A stretch of DNA of 64,000 nt, from assembly GCF_003627755.1 (NCBI RefSeq), contig NZ_CP032694.1:3773501-3837500 (forward strand), read 5' to 3'. This document shows, one piece after another, positions 35,942 through 44,714 of the stretch. The first letter of the stretch is position 1; each line of letters begins with the position of its first letter. The notes under the pieces were generated by a model, which was given only the letters and a program-made list of their open reading frames with translations, did no database searches and had not been told where the DNA came from. This DNA is from Rhizobium jaguaris (GTDB lineage Bacteria; Pseudomonadota; Alphaproteobacteria; Rhizobiales; Rhizobiaceae). The translations under genes and the position numbers were made by a program.

Positions 35942-36132
35942 GATACCCCCTCTGTCACTGTCGTGACATCTCCCTCACAAGGGGGGAGATTGGCAACCCG
36001 TGGTATCTCTTTGCCTCAAACGAACACAGAACCTGCGGCAACTGAGGTTTGTTGTTTAACGAGGGCGAGCCACATTCTCCAAACGATCTCCCCCTTGTGG
36101 GGGAGATGTCCCGAAGGGACAGAGGGGGTATC
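35942..36132. repeat. palindromic intergenic repeat, family B
   Basis: The ends are long inverted repeats: GATACCCCCTCTGTC, then GACATCTCCCTCACAAGGGG on the left; GGGGGAGATGTCC, then GACAGAGGGGGTATC on the right. About 95 bp of unrelated sequence lies inside. The two arms each contain a smaller GC-rich hairpin. It lies between the convergent dgoD and GMC genes and may end both transcripts. Similar elements are, to my recollection, widely scattered in Rhizobiales. Confidence 0.8.
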
Positions 36133-36172
36133 GCACCCTCCGCAAACTCCAAACTCTACCAGTAGCGTTCTT

Positions 36173-37828
36173 TCACCGAACATCCGCCCGCGCTCGTGGC
36201 CGCGTATCGTTCCTCTCCCAGGAGAAAATCGCCGGTGGTAGCGGATCACGATCACGGATGATATCCGCGCCTTTTTCGCCGACCATGATCGTCGGGCCGT
36301 TGGTGTTGCAGGAGGGTACGCGAGGCATGACGGAGCTGTCGCAGACGCGCAGGGCCTCAAGCCCTCGCACCTTCAACTCGAGATCGACGACCGCCATGGC
36401 GTCCGTGCCCATCTTGCAGGTGCCGACGGGATGGTGATCGGTCTTGGCGTTGGTGCAGCCATAGTCGAATAGTTGCTCTTCCGTCTTGAGATTATCGCCC
36501 GGCAGGCGTTCAGCCAGTACGAAAGGTTTCAGCGCATCCTGCCGCATGATGTCGCGGGCGATCCGCAGCCCTTCGAGCGACATCTTCACATCAAGAGGAT
36601 CGCTCCAATAATTCGGATCGATCAGCGGCGCGGCCGATGGATCGGACGAAGAGAGCCGTACCGTGCCGCGCGAGCGCGGATGCAGATAAGCGGAATTCAG
36701 CGTCACGCCGGCATTCTTCAGCCGCGCGACGCCGGCCTCGATGCCCGAGCCGAGGCCGAGATGGAACTGGATATCCGGCGAGCGGGCATCGGGATCGGCA
36801 TACCAGAAGCCGCCGGTTTCGAAGAGCGACGACGCGACGGGACCAGAGCGGAACAGCACATACTGCAACCCGGCCCACAGCGTACGATGCAGCTTGGCGA
36901 CATTGTCGTAGGTATGATCGCCAGTGCATTCGGAGATGACGAAAAGGTCGAGATGGTCCTGCAGATTGCCGCCAACACCCGGTAGGTCGTGCGCCACTGG
37001 CACACCGACCGAAGTCAGATGATCGGCCGGACCGATGCCGGATTGCAGCAGCAGCTTCGGCGAGCCGATGGCGCCGGAGGAGACCAGCACTTCCCGCTCG
37101 GCCCGGATGATCTCGGCGCCCTTGTCCGTCGCCACTTCGACGCCGACAGCGCGGCGACCTTCGAGCACGATCCGCGCCACCCTCGCACCGGTCCGGATTG
37201 TCAGGTTCTTCCGATCCTTGATCGGCGAAAGATAGGCAAGCGAGGCAGACGAGCGGCGGTGGTTGCGCTGCGTCAGCTGATAGAAGCCGACGCCCGCCTG
37301 CTGTCTGCCGTTAAAATCGTGGTTATAGGGAATGCCAAGCTCCTGGCCGGCGCGGATATAGGCATCGCAGATCGGCAGCGCCGCGGCCGGCATGGAGACA
37401 CCGAGCGGCCCGCCATAAGAATGGTAGTCATCGGCGAAACGCTGATTGTCCTCGGCGCGCTTGAAATAGGGAAGTACGCTGCGGTAGTCCCAACCCTCGC
37501 AGCCATCCTCGCGGGCCCAGAGATCGTAGTCGGCCGCGTTGCCGCGCGTATAGAGCTGCGCATTGATCGAAGAGCCGCCGCCGATCACCTTGGCCTGCGT
37601 ATAGCGCAGCACGCGGCCTTTCATGTGCCTCTGCGGCACAGTCTCCCAGCCCCAGCTGGCCACGCCCTTGGTCATCTTGGCAAAGCCTGCCGGCATGTGG
37701 AACAACGGATTCCAATCACCGCCACCGGCTTCCAGCAACAGGACTTTTACCGAAGGGTCCTCGCTCAGACGGTTGGCGAGTACGCAGCCCGCTGGTCCGG
37801 CGCCGGTGATGATGTAGTCGTAGGTCAT
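36173..37828 (-). CDS. GMC-family FAD-dependent oxidoreductase (choline-dehydrogenase-like)
   Basis: A 551-aa flavoenzyme of the glucose-methanol-choline family that oxidises alcohols. The dinucleotide-binding GAGPAGCVLANRL is near residue 9, the FAD motif GGGSSINAQLYTRG near residue 84, and the C-terminal active site HHPVGTCKMG carries the catalytic His, with CNTNGPTIMVGEKGAD as the last family block. There is no signal peptide. It is the last gene of the 12-gene LacI-controlled unit, 34 nt after an SDR. Close relatives act on choline or other primary alcohols, but the context suggests a sugar-derived alcohol. Confidence 0.9.
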   Translation of the reverse strand: MTYDYIITGAGPAGCVLANRLSEDPSVKVLLLEAGGGDWNPLFHMPAGFAKMTKGVASWGWETVPQRHMKGRVLRYTQAKVIGGGSSINAQLYTRGNAADYDLWAREDGCEGWDYRSVLPYFKRAEDNQRFADDYHSYGGPLGVSMPAAALPICDAYIRAGQELGIPYNHDFNGRQQAGVGFYQLTQRNHRRSSASLAYLSPIKDRKNLTIRTGARVARIVLEGRRAVGVEVATDKGAEIIRAEREVLVSSGAIGSPKLLLQSGIGPADHLTSVGVPVAHDLPGVGGNLQDHLDLFVISECTGDHTYDNVAKLHRTLWAGLQYVLFRSGPVASSLFETGGFWYADPDARSPDIQFHLGLGSGIEAGVARLKNAGVTLNSAYLHPRSRGTVRLSSSDPSAAPLIDPNYWSDPLDVKMSLEGLRIARDIMRQDALKPFVLAERLPGDNLKTEEQLFDYGCTNAKTDHHPVGTCKMGTDAMAVVDLELKVRGLEALRVCDSSVMPRVPSCNTNGPTIMVGEKGADIIRDRDPLPPAIFSWERNDTRPRARADVR

Positions 37829-37861
37829 TTCCAGTCCTCAAATTTATCACGGGCCACGGGC

Positions 37862-38632
37862 TCAGAGCCGCCCGATCCCTAGCCCGCCGTCCGCAGGGAT
37901 CACAGATCCCGTGGCAAAACCGAAACTGCCTTTGGCCAGCGCCGCGACGATACTGCCGACATCGCCCGCCTCGCCCCAGCGCTTCATCGGTACCAGCCCG
38001 CCGTCGATCAATGCGTCGTATTTCTCCGAGACCTGCGCCGTCATGTCGGTGCGGATGATGCCGGGACGAACTTCGAAGACGGCGATGCCGGTCTCCGCCA
38101 GCCGCAACGCCAACCCTTGCGAGAAGGCCGAAAGGCCGGCTTTGCTGATGCAATAATCCAGCCGTTCGGGCGAGCTCAGCGCTGCCGAGACCGAGGTGAT
38201 GTTGATCACCGAACGCGGCACCGGCGGCGTCTTCGCCGCAAGCATCGAACGAACCACGGCCTGGGTGAAAAACACCGTGCCGCGCAGATTGACGTCGATG
38301 ATCCGGTCGAAATTTTCAGGCGTCAGATCAAGGAAATCGCCGCGCATGACAGCGCCGATGCCCGCATTGTTGACGAGGCAATCTATGTCGCCCAAAGCCG
38401 CCCGGATCGCCTCGACGGTTGCTGCGTGTCCCGAGAGATCGGCAAGATCAGACCGCAAATAGATTGCCCGCCCACCATTCGCTTTCAATTCCGCAAGCTC
38501 CACCAGCGGCGGCTCGGTCTCGATACCGGTGACCGCCAGATCGAAACCGCTCGTGGCCAGCGTCTGCGCGATGCCAAAACCGATCCCTTTGCGGCCACCG
38601 GTGACGACGGCGATCGGGCGTCTTGCCTTCAT
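37862..38632 (-). CDS. SDR-family oxidoreductase (3-ketoacyl-ACP-reductase-like)
   Basis: A 256-aa NAD(P)-dependent short-chain dehydrogenase. The cofactor loop TGGRKGIG is at residues 11-18, NNAG follows in CLVNNAGIG, and the catalytic set is Ser in NITSVSA and YCISK. The Arg/Lys-rich loop TGGRKG hints at NADP use, but no decisive residue is visible. The ATG at 38632 overlaps the preceding gene stop by one base (TGATG); a GTG three bases earlier is also possible. It may re-oxidise or reduce a keto-sugar made by the adjacent GMC enzymes. Confidence 0.9.
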   Translation of the reverse strand: MKARRPIAVVTGGRKGIGFGIAQTLATSGFDLAVTGIETEPPLVELAELKANGGRAIYLRSDLADLSGHAATVEAIRAALGDIDCLVNNAGIGAVMRGDFLDLTPENFDRIIDVNLRGTVFFTQAVVRSMLAAKTPPVPRSVINITSVSAALSSPERLDYCISKAGLSAFSQGLALRLAETGIAVFEVRPGIIRTDMTAQVSEKYDALIDGGLVPMKRWGEAGDVGSIVAALAKGSFGFATGSVIPADGGLGIGRL

Positions 38633-40146
38633 CACCGAAGCTCCTCCCGCACGATATGGTCGGCGACGCGCAGCGCTTGCGCAGCCACCGTCAGTGCCGG
38701 ATTTACCGCCGCCGAAGTCGGCAGGAAACTGGCATCGACAACGAAAAGATTGGGATGATCGAAGGCGCGGCAGAAGATATCGAGCGGGGCAGTCGAGCCG
38801 TCATTGCCGATCTTGGCCGTGCCGCATTGATGCGACGGCGTGCGCTTGTCGAAGGGACGTGACAGCACGATCGGGAAGCCGGCCTTGCGCAGCACACCCT
38901 TCAGCTTCTTCACGAGATCGAGATGCGCCTGCCAATTGGTGCGCACCCACTGCAGCACGATACGGTCTCCTTCGACCATGATCCGGCTTTCCGGCGACGG
39001 CAGATCCTCGCTCATGGCATAGAAATCGATGGCGTGGGCGGAAAGGCTGTTCAGCAGCCACTCCGGAACAGTCGGCATGTTCGCTTTGAGGATCGTGCCG
39101 GAAACGCGCCCCAAAAGCTGGACATTGCCGAGCGGCGGCCCGCCTTCGCCATCCGAGAGATAGAAATCGTTGAAGCCGAAGGTCTTCTGATAGATCGAAT
39201 CGTTCCTATACCAGGGCGAAATCGCCAAAACGGCCGAGGAATTGTGGTTCATGAAATTGCGTCCGACCTGATCCGAGCGGTTGGCCAGCCCGCGCGGATT
39301 GGCATCGTCAGCAGATCGCAGCAACAGCACCGCAGACTGCACAGCGCCGGCCGAAAGGACGACCAGTTTCGGCCGCACAACATGCGCCTCCCCATAGGCA
39401 GAATAATGTACCGCGGCGATCGTCCGCCCATCAGCGGCGGTTTCCAGCCGCGTGACGCGCGCGCCGGTCTTCAGCCGGACGTTCGGATATTGCAGGGCCT
39501 TGGCGAGCGCCACCGTCTCGGCATCCATCTTGCCGTCGGCGCTGTTCGGATGCGCGTCCCAGGGTGTACGGCCCTTGGCGAGCCACTTGTCGATGTCGAC
39601 GCCCAACGGCAGCGAATGCGGATGCATGCCATTGTCCTTCAGCCGCCTGCGGACTTTGGCAATCGCCGGCTCTTCAGGGACCGGTGGAAATGGATAGGGC
39701 TGCGAATGCGGCGGCTCCCATGGGTCGTCCCCGAGGCTGCCGCGCACTCGATAGAGCTGCTCCGCCTCGCTATACCACGGCTCCAGCTCCTCATAGGGAA
39801 AGGGCCAGGCCGGCGACACGCCGTCCAGATGCCGCATCTCCTCGAAATCCTCGCGACGGTAGCGGATCAGCACCGCACCGTAGAATTTCGAATTGCCGCC
39901 GACATTGTAGTAGTTGCCGGGATTGAACCCCTTGCCGTCCTTTTCGTACCAGGTCTCCTTCGGGCGGAAATGGCCGCGCACGAAGATCGCCCGCTGGTCC
40001 CGATTTTCCGGCCGGTCCTCCAGCCGTTCACCAGCTTCGAGGATTAATATGTTGGCGCCCGAGGCGGCAAGGCCGGAAGCGACGGTCGAGCCGCCGATTC
40101 CCGAGCCGATGATGACGATATCCGGTTCTTCCATGCCGCTGCTCAT
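38632..40146 (-). CDS. GMC-family oxidoreductase (sugar/glycoside 3-dehydrogenase-like)
   Basis: A 504-aa GMC flavoprotein of a different branch from the 36173 gene. Seen are IGSGIGGSTVASGLAASG for FAD, YYNVGGNSKFYGAVLIRYR and the active-site SHQCGTAKIGND followed by NPALTVAAQALRVADHI. This C-terminal pattern is shared with gluconate 2-dehydrogenase and glucoside/lactose 3-dehydrogenase large subunits. Those enzymes need a Tat-targeted small subunit and a cytochrome; neither is next to it, and it has no signal peptide. It overlaps the ATPase and SDR genes by a few bases, so it is firmly in the operon. Confidence 0.87.
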   Translation of the reverse strand: MSSGMEEPDIVIIGSGIGGSTVASGLAASGANILILEAGERLEDRPENRDQRAIFVRGHFRPKETWYEKDGKGFNPGNYYNVGGNSKFYGAVLIRYRREDFEEMRHLDGVSPAWPFPYEELEPWYSEAEQLYRVRGSLGDDPWEPPHSQPYPFPPVPEEPAIAKVRRRLKDNGMHPHSLPLGVDIDKWLAKGRTPWDAHPNSADGKMDAETVALAKALQYPNVRLKTGARVTRLETAADGRTIAAVHYSAYGEAHVVRPKLVVLSAGAVQSAVLLLRSADDANPRGLANRSDQVGRNFMNHNSSAVLAISPWYRNDSIYQKTFGFNDFYLSDGEGGPPLGNVQLLGRVSGTILKANMPTVPEWLLNSLSAHAIDFYAMSEDLPSPESRIMVEGDRIVLQWVRTNWQAHLDLVKKLKGVLRKAGFPIVLSRPFDKRTPSHQCGTAKIGNDGSTAPLDIFCRAFDHPNLFVVDASFLPTSAAVNPALTVAAQALRVADHIVREELR

Positions 40147-41261
40147 CCTATCCGAATTTGGCTCTGCGGATCGAAGAACACCGCCTTGTCGAGGTTAAAG
40201 GCAAGCCGCGCCGTCTGGCCAGGGGCAATGCGGGCATCGGCGCGCAGCCGCGCCACGACAGATTTGCCTCCGAGGCGGACGATCGCGAAGGTATCCGATC
40301 CCGCCGGCTCGACCACCTCGATCAGGCAGTCACCCTCGGCAAGCGAATGGGCATTGCGATCCGCACCGTCGGGGTCGGTCAGTGCCTCCGGCCGGATGCC
40401 GAAGATCACATCCTTGCCTGCATGGGTGCCAAGGCCGGCGCCGCTGCTGTTGATCGGCAGCTTCAGGGGGGCTGCACCGTTCGGCCGGTCGAGCGAGACC
40501 TGCAATCCGAGCGGCCCGCTCTCCACCTTCGCCGTCAGGAGGTTCATGGCGGGCGAGCCCATGAAGTCTGCGACGAACATGTTGGCGGGGTGATTATAGA
40601 TTTCCGCAGGCGTTCCGAATTGCTGCAGGACACCGTCCTTCAGGACGGCGATCTTGGTCGCCAGCGTCATCGCCTCGATCTGGTCGTGTGTCACGTAGAC
40701 GATCGTCGTCTTCATGCGCTGGTGCAGACGCTTGATCTCGGTACGCATATCGACGCGCAGCTTGGCGTCGAGGTTGGAGAGCGGCTCATCGAACAGGAAC
40801 ACCTGCGGATCGCGCACCAGTGCCCGGCCCATGGCGACGCGCTGGCGCTGGCCGCCGGAAAGCTGGCTCGGCTTGCGGTCGAGCAGATGGCCGATCTGCA
40901 GCATGTCGGCCACCTGCTTGATCGCCTTCTCGCGTTCTTCCTTCGGAACTTTGCGGATTTCCATGCCGAAGGCGATGTTGCCGGCGACGGTCATGTTCGG
41001 ATAGAGCGCATAGGATTGAAACACCATGGCGATGTCGCGCTGCGATGGCGCCAGGCCGTTGACCGAGCGGCCGGCGATGGCGATGTCACCCGAAGTGATC
41101 GGCTCCAGCCCGGCAATGGTGTTGAGCAGGGTGGACTTGCCGCAGCCGGAGGGGCCGACGAGCACGAGAAATCCGCCCTTTTCGATCTCGATATTGATGT
41201 CCTTCAAGATCTCGAGCGACCCATAGGACTTGCGCAGATTGGTGATTTTCAGGAAGGACAT
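40143..41261 (-). CDS. sugar ABC transporter ATP-binding protein (UgpC type)
   Basis: A 372-aa CUT1 ATPase with Walker A GPSGCGKST, signature LSGGQRQRVAMGRAL, Walker B VFLFDEPLSNLD and switch YVTHDQIEAMT, then the C-terminal OB-fold regulatory domain (from about residue 240). The ATG at 41261 has AGGAAGG close upstream. It lies 4 nt after the MalG-type permease and overlaps the GMC gene. It is clearly distinct from the 15445 ATPase, which serves the other transporter. Such ATPases can sometimes be shared between sugar systems. Confidence 0.94.
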   Translation of the reverse strand: MSFLKITNLRKSYGSLEILKDINIEIEKGGFLVLVGPSGCGKSTLLNTIAGLEPITSGDIAIAGRSVNGLAPSQRDIAMVFQSYALYPNMTVAGNIAFGMEIRKVPKEEREKAIKQVADMLQIGHLLDRKPSQLSGGQRQRVAMGRALVRDPQVFLFDEPLSNLDAKLRVDMRTEIKRLHQRMKTTIVYVTHDQIEAMTLATKIAVLKDGVLQQFGTPAEIYNHPANMFVADFMGSPAMNLLTAKVESGPLGLQVSLDRPNGAAPLKLPINSSGAGLGTHAGKDVIFGIRPEALTDPDGADRNAHSLAEGDCLIEVVEPAGSDTFAIVRLGGKSVVARLRADARIAPGQTARLAFNLDKAVFFDPQSQIRIG

Positions 41262-41265
41262 GGAC

Positions 41266-42147
41266 TTATCCCTTGACGGCGCCGGACATCAGTCCACGGA
41301 CGAAATACCGGCCGGAGACGATATAGACGATGAGGGTTGGCAGGGCCGCGAGGATTGCGCCCGCGAAGTGGACATTGTATTCCTTGACGCCCGTCGACGA
41401 CGAAACGAGGTTGTTGAGCGCAACCGTCATCGGCGTCGAATAGGGTCCGGAGAACGAAGCTCCAAACAGGAAGTCGTTCCAGATATTGGTGAACTGCCAG
41501 ATGACGGAGACGACGATGATCGGCCCGGAGGATGGCAGCAGGATACGCCGGAAAATCTGGAAGAAGCTCGCCCCGTCGATCTGCGCAGCACGGACCAGCT
41601 CGGTCGGAAACGCCTCATAATAATTGCGGAAATAAAGCGTCGTGAAGCCGAGGCCGTAGATGATGTGGACGAGGATCAGCCCCCAGATCGTGCCGGCAAT
41701 ACCGAAGAGGCCGAGGATGCGCGCCATCGGGATCAGCACGATCTGGAACGGGATGAAGCAGGAGAGCAGCAGCATGCCGAAGAAGAATTCCGCGCCGCGG
41801 AAGCGCCACTTCGTCAGTACATAGCCGTTCAGTGCGCCGACAATGGTGGAGATGGCGACGGCGGGCACGACCATCAGGATCGAATTGATGAAAAAGGGCC
41901 TCAATCCCGTCGGCTGCACGCCGATCTGCGCCGTCGACCAGGCGGAAATCCATGGTTCGATCGTCCAGGTCTGCGGCAGGTTCAGCATGCCGCCCTGGCG
42001 GATCTCTTCGAGCGGCTTGAAGGAATTGACCAGCATCACGTAGAGCGGCAACATGTAATAGACGGCAAACAGGATCAGCGCCACATAGATCAGTGCACGC
42101 GTCAGCTTCCCGTGCGAGATGGCGTTTTGCGGATTGGGGTTGCTCAT
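41266..42147 (-). CDS. carbohydrate ABC transporter permease (MalG type)
   Basis: A 293-aa six-helix permease. The EAA loop is FPTELVRAAQIDGASFFQIFRRILLPSS and the C-terminus RYFVRGLMSGAVKG is typical. The N-terminus is cytoplasmic with one helix at about residues 15-35. It overlaps the MalF-type gene by 4 nt (ATGA), so both permeases are translated together. Specificity is not visible from the sequence. Confidence 0.92.
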   Translation of the reverse strand: MSNPNPQNAISHGKLTRALIYVALILFAVYYMLPLYVMLVNSFKPLEEIRQGGMLNLPQTWTIEPWISAWSTAQIGVQPTGLRPFFINSILMVVPAVAISTIVGALNGYVLTKWRFRGAEFFFGMLLLSCFIPFQIVLIPMARILGLFGIAGTIWGLILVHIIYGLGFTTLYFRNYYEAFPTELVRAAQIDGASFFQIFRRILLPSSGPIIVVSVIWQFTNIWNDFLFGASFSGPYSTPMTVALNNLVSSSTGVKEYNVHFAGAILAALPTLIVYIVSGRYFVRGLMSGAVKG

Positions 42148-43025
42148 GCGCGTTTCCCTCCGCCGATTTCCGAATAGAGATAGGGGATGATGATGGCGAA
42201 GATCATCGCCAGCATGATGATCGCCGACGAGGCGCCTATGCCCATCAGGTTGCGGGTGAACGTGTAGGAATACATGAAGGTGGCCGGCAGCTCGGTCGCC
42301 TGCCCCGGTCCGCCGCCGGTCAGCGCGATGATCAGGTCATAGGCCTTGATGGCAAGGTGGGCGAGTACGACGAAAGCCGAGAGGAATACCGGCCGCATCA
42401 GTGGAATGATGATGCGGCGATAGGTGGTAACCGCCGACGCGCCATCGATCTGCGCCGCCTTGATGATCTCGTTGTCGACACCGCGAAGGCCAGCGAGGAA
42501 CATCGCCATGACGAAGCCCGAGGACTGCCAGACCGCGGCGATGACGACACAATAGATCGCCATCTTCGAATCCTTGATCCAGGTGAAGGAAAAACTGTCC
42601 CATCCCCAGAGGCGCATGGTGTTCTCGAGCCCGATGCCGGGATCGAGGAACCATTTCCACGCCGTCCCCGTGACGATGAAGGACAGCGCCATCGGATAGA
42701 GATAGATCGGCCTCAGCAGCCCTTCGGCGCGGATCTTCTGGTCGAGCAGGATCGCCAAAGCGAGGCCAAGCACCGAGCAGATGACGATATAAAGCGAAGC
42801 GAAGATGCCGAGATTGGTAATCGCCCGCCACCAGTGCGGCAGCGCCCAGAGCTTGCTGTAGTTGGCAAAGCCGATGATATTGTAGGACGGCAGCATCTTG
42901 CTGTCGGTCAGCGACAAAAAGCCCGTATAGGCGATGAAGCCATATACGAAAATCAGAATGACGACGAAGCTCGGGGCCAGCACCAGCTTGGGTAACAGCT
43001 CCTGCATTCGGCTGCGACTGTTCAT
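42144..43025 (-). CDS. sugar ABC transporter permease (MalF type)
   Basis: A 293-aa permease with six predicted helices and the EAA loop NEIIKAAQIDGASAVTTYRRIIIPLM. It forms the membrane channel together with the MalG-type protein. A repeat element of about 200 bp separates it from the upstream binding-protein gene, so its mRNA level may be lower than that of the binding protein. The ribosome site is weak, in line with low membrane-protein dosage. Confidence 0.92.
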   Translation of the reverse strand: MNSRSRMQELLPKLVLAPSFVVILIFVYGFIAYTGFLSLTDSKMLPSYNIIGFANYSKLWALPHWWRAITNLGIFASLYIVICSVLGLALAILLDQKIRAEGLLRPIYLYPMALSFIVTGTAWKWFLDPGIGLENTMRLWGWDSFSFTWIKDSKMAIYCVVIAAVWQSSGFVMAMFLAGLRGVDNEIIKAAQIDGASAVTTYRRIIIPLMRPVFLSAFVVLAHLAIKAYDLIIALTGGGPGQATELPATFMYSYTFTRNLMGIGASSAIIMLAMIFAIIIPYLYSEIGGGKRA

Positions 43026-43060
43026 GGTCGAACACCAACTCTTATAGCTTGACTATTTGC

Positions 43061-43259
43061 CTACGGAGCAAGTCAGGCCCCTCACCCTAGCCCTCTCCCC
43101 GCTCGCAGGGAGAGGGAACGAACCCGTGTTCCCTCGTTTCCAAAGAGATCGAGGGACGACGGGAGGTACGTCTATCCCCTTCTCCCCGTCCTGAGCCTGT
43201 CGAAGGGGCGGGGAGAAGGTGGCCGACAGGCCGGATGAGGGGCGTTCCTTGCTCCGTAG
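43061..43259. repeat. palindromic repeat (family C/D) between binding protein and permease genes
   Basis: The outer ends CTACGGAGCAAG (43061-43072) and CTTGCTCCGTAG (43248-43259) are perfectly complementary. Inside them GCCCCTCACCCTAGCC is matched by GGATGAGGGGC, followed by smaller hairpins with CCCTCTCCCCGC and CCCCTTCTCCCCG. It shares the CCCCTCACCC/CTCTCCCCG core with the element at 59179. Lying inside an operon between the binding protein and permease genes, it could protect the upstream mRNA from 3' decay. Confidence 0.8.
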
Positions 43260-43262
43260 CGA

Positions 43263-44513
43263 CTACTTCGCAGCAGCGACCGCGGAGACGAGTTCCTTGA
43301 CCGCATCGTCAGACGAAAGATCGCCGTTGAATTCGCGGGTCACGACATCGTAGATCGCGTTCTTGACCGCGGCCGGATTCGCATGGCCATGGGCCATGGA
43401 GCCCATCAGCGTGCCGTTCTTGTTGGCTTCGGCCAGGTCCTTGATCGCCTTCTTGCCGCAATCGTCGAAAGCGCTGTCCGGAACGTCGGTGCGGGCAGGA
43501 ACCGAGCCCTTGACGACGTTAAAGGCCGACTGGAAGGTCGGGCTTTCGATCGAGGACGCCATCTGCATCTGCGCCGGGATCTTGTCGGCGGAGACCTTGA
43601 ACATAGCGAACTGGTCGGAGTTGAAGGTCACCGAGCCCTGCGTTCCCGGGTAGCGGATGCAGACGAAATCCTTGCCGGGCACTTTCTTCGCCTTCAGGAA
43701 CTCGCCCTTGGCCCAGTCGCCCATGAACTGCAGGCCGGCCTTGCCTTCGATGACCATGCCGGAGGCGAGATTCCAGTCGCGGCCGGAAAAATTATCGTCG
43801 ACATAGGAGCGCAGCTTCGTCATGCGGTCGAAGGCTTCCTTCATCTTCGGGCTGCCGAGCGTATCGGGATCGAGATCGATGAAGGCCTTCTTGTAGAAGT
43901 CGTTGCCGAGCGAGAGCACGACGGCGTCGAAGATCGTCGCATCCTGCCAGGCCTGGCCGCCATGGGCGATCGGCGTGATGCCTTGCTTCTTGAAGTTGTC
44001 GAGCAGCGCGATCAGCTCGTCCCAATTGGTCGGCGCCTTGCCGCCGGCCTTGTCGAGCGCCTCCTTGTTGATCCACACCCAGTTGGTGGAGTGGACGTTC
44101 ACAGGCGCGGCGATCCAGTGGCCGTCATATTTGGAGAACTGCTGCAGGGCGGTCGGGACGACCTTGTCCCAGCCTTCCTTGTTGGCGACCTCATCGAGAT
44201 TGCCGAGCGAACCTTCCTTGGCCCAGTCGACAATGTCGAAGCCGAGCATCTGCACGGCGGTCGGCGGGTTACCGCCGGTGACGCGGGCGCGCAGCACGGT
44301 CATGGCTTCGGTACCGCCCCCGCCGGCGACCGGCATGTCGACCCAGCCGATGCCCTTCGATTCCAAGTCCTTTTTCAGGACTTCCAGCGCCGCCGCCTCG
44401 CCGCCTGAGGTCCACCAATGCAGGACTTCGACGCTTTCGGTGGCGCGCGCCATTGTTGCGGTACCCGTCATTAGAAAGGCAGCCGCCGCCACCGATGTCA
44501 TCAACTTACGCAT
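43263..44513 (-). CDS. sugar ABC transporter substrate-binding protein (CUT1)
   Basis: A 416-aa periplasmic binding protein with a Sec signal (residues 1-23, cut near MARA-TE). The mature chain begins [20 protein letters not shown], the pattern of glucose/glycoside-binding members, and continues with [21 protein letters not shown] and [13 protein letters not shown]. Two cysteines, in DFVCIRYPG and FDDCGKKA, can form a disulfide. GGGAGG precedes the ATG. It is downstream of the aldehyde dehydrogenase in the LacI-led unit with a 200-bp gap that has no other visible gene, so an internal promoter is possible. Confidence 0.93.
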   Translation of the reverse strand: MRKLMTSVAAAAFLMTGTATMARATESVEVLHWWTSGGEAAALEVLKKDLESKGIGWVDMPVAGGGGTEAMTVLRARVTGGNPPTAVQMLGFDIVDWAKEGSLGNLDEVANKEGWDKVVPTALQQFSKYDGHWIAAPVNVHSTNWVWINKEALDKAGGKAPTNWDELIALLDNFKKQGITPIAHGGQAWQDATIFDAVVLSLGNDFYKKAFIDLDPDTLGSPKMKEAFDRMTKLRSYVDDNFSGRDWNLASGMVIEGKAGLQFMGDWAKGEFLKAKKVPGKDFVCIRYPGTQGSVTFNSDQFAMFKVSADKIPAQMQMASSIESPTFQSAFNVVKGSVPARTDVPDSAFDDCGKKAIKDLAEANKNGTLMGSMAHGHANPAAVKNAIYDVVTREFNGDLSSDDAVKELVSAVAAAK

Positions 44514-44714
44514 ATTTTCCTCCCGGTTTTAGACACTTGAGCAGCAAGACCTCCTCCCGCTGCTCCCCCTGTTCTGCGCTCCCTCGCGAAGAACAAATCC
44601 TCCACGGCCTCCCAGCCATGGGCATGCACGAAAAACGTCACATCCCGCGTTGCGCCAAGCGTTCACAACCATTACTGGCTGAACCTGTCAGCTGTCCACT
44701 CGGGCGCATTCATC

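Noticed and set aside
35942..36132. Possible CRISPR-like array
   Set aside because: Only two inverted arms exist, not direct repeats with regular spacers; no cas genes are present in the window.
38923..41276. Plus-strand frames opposite GMC and ATPase genes
   Set aside because: Composition and position fit shadow frames; the minus-strand proteins have clear catalytic motifs.
43383..44408. Plus-strand frame of 341 codons opposite the binding protein
   Set aside because: No ribosome site, no recognisable motif and full overlap with a real gene.
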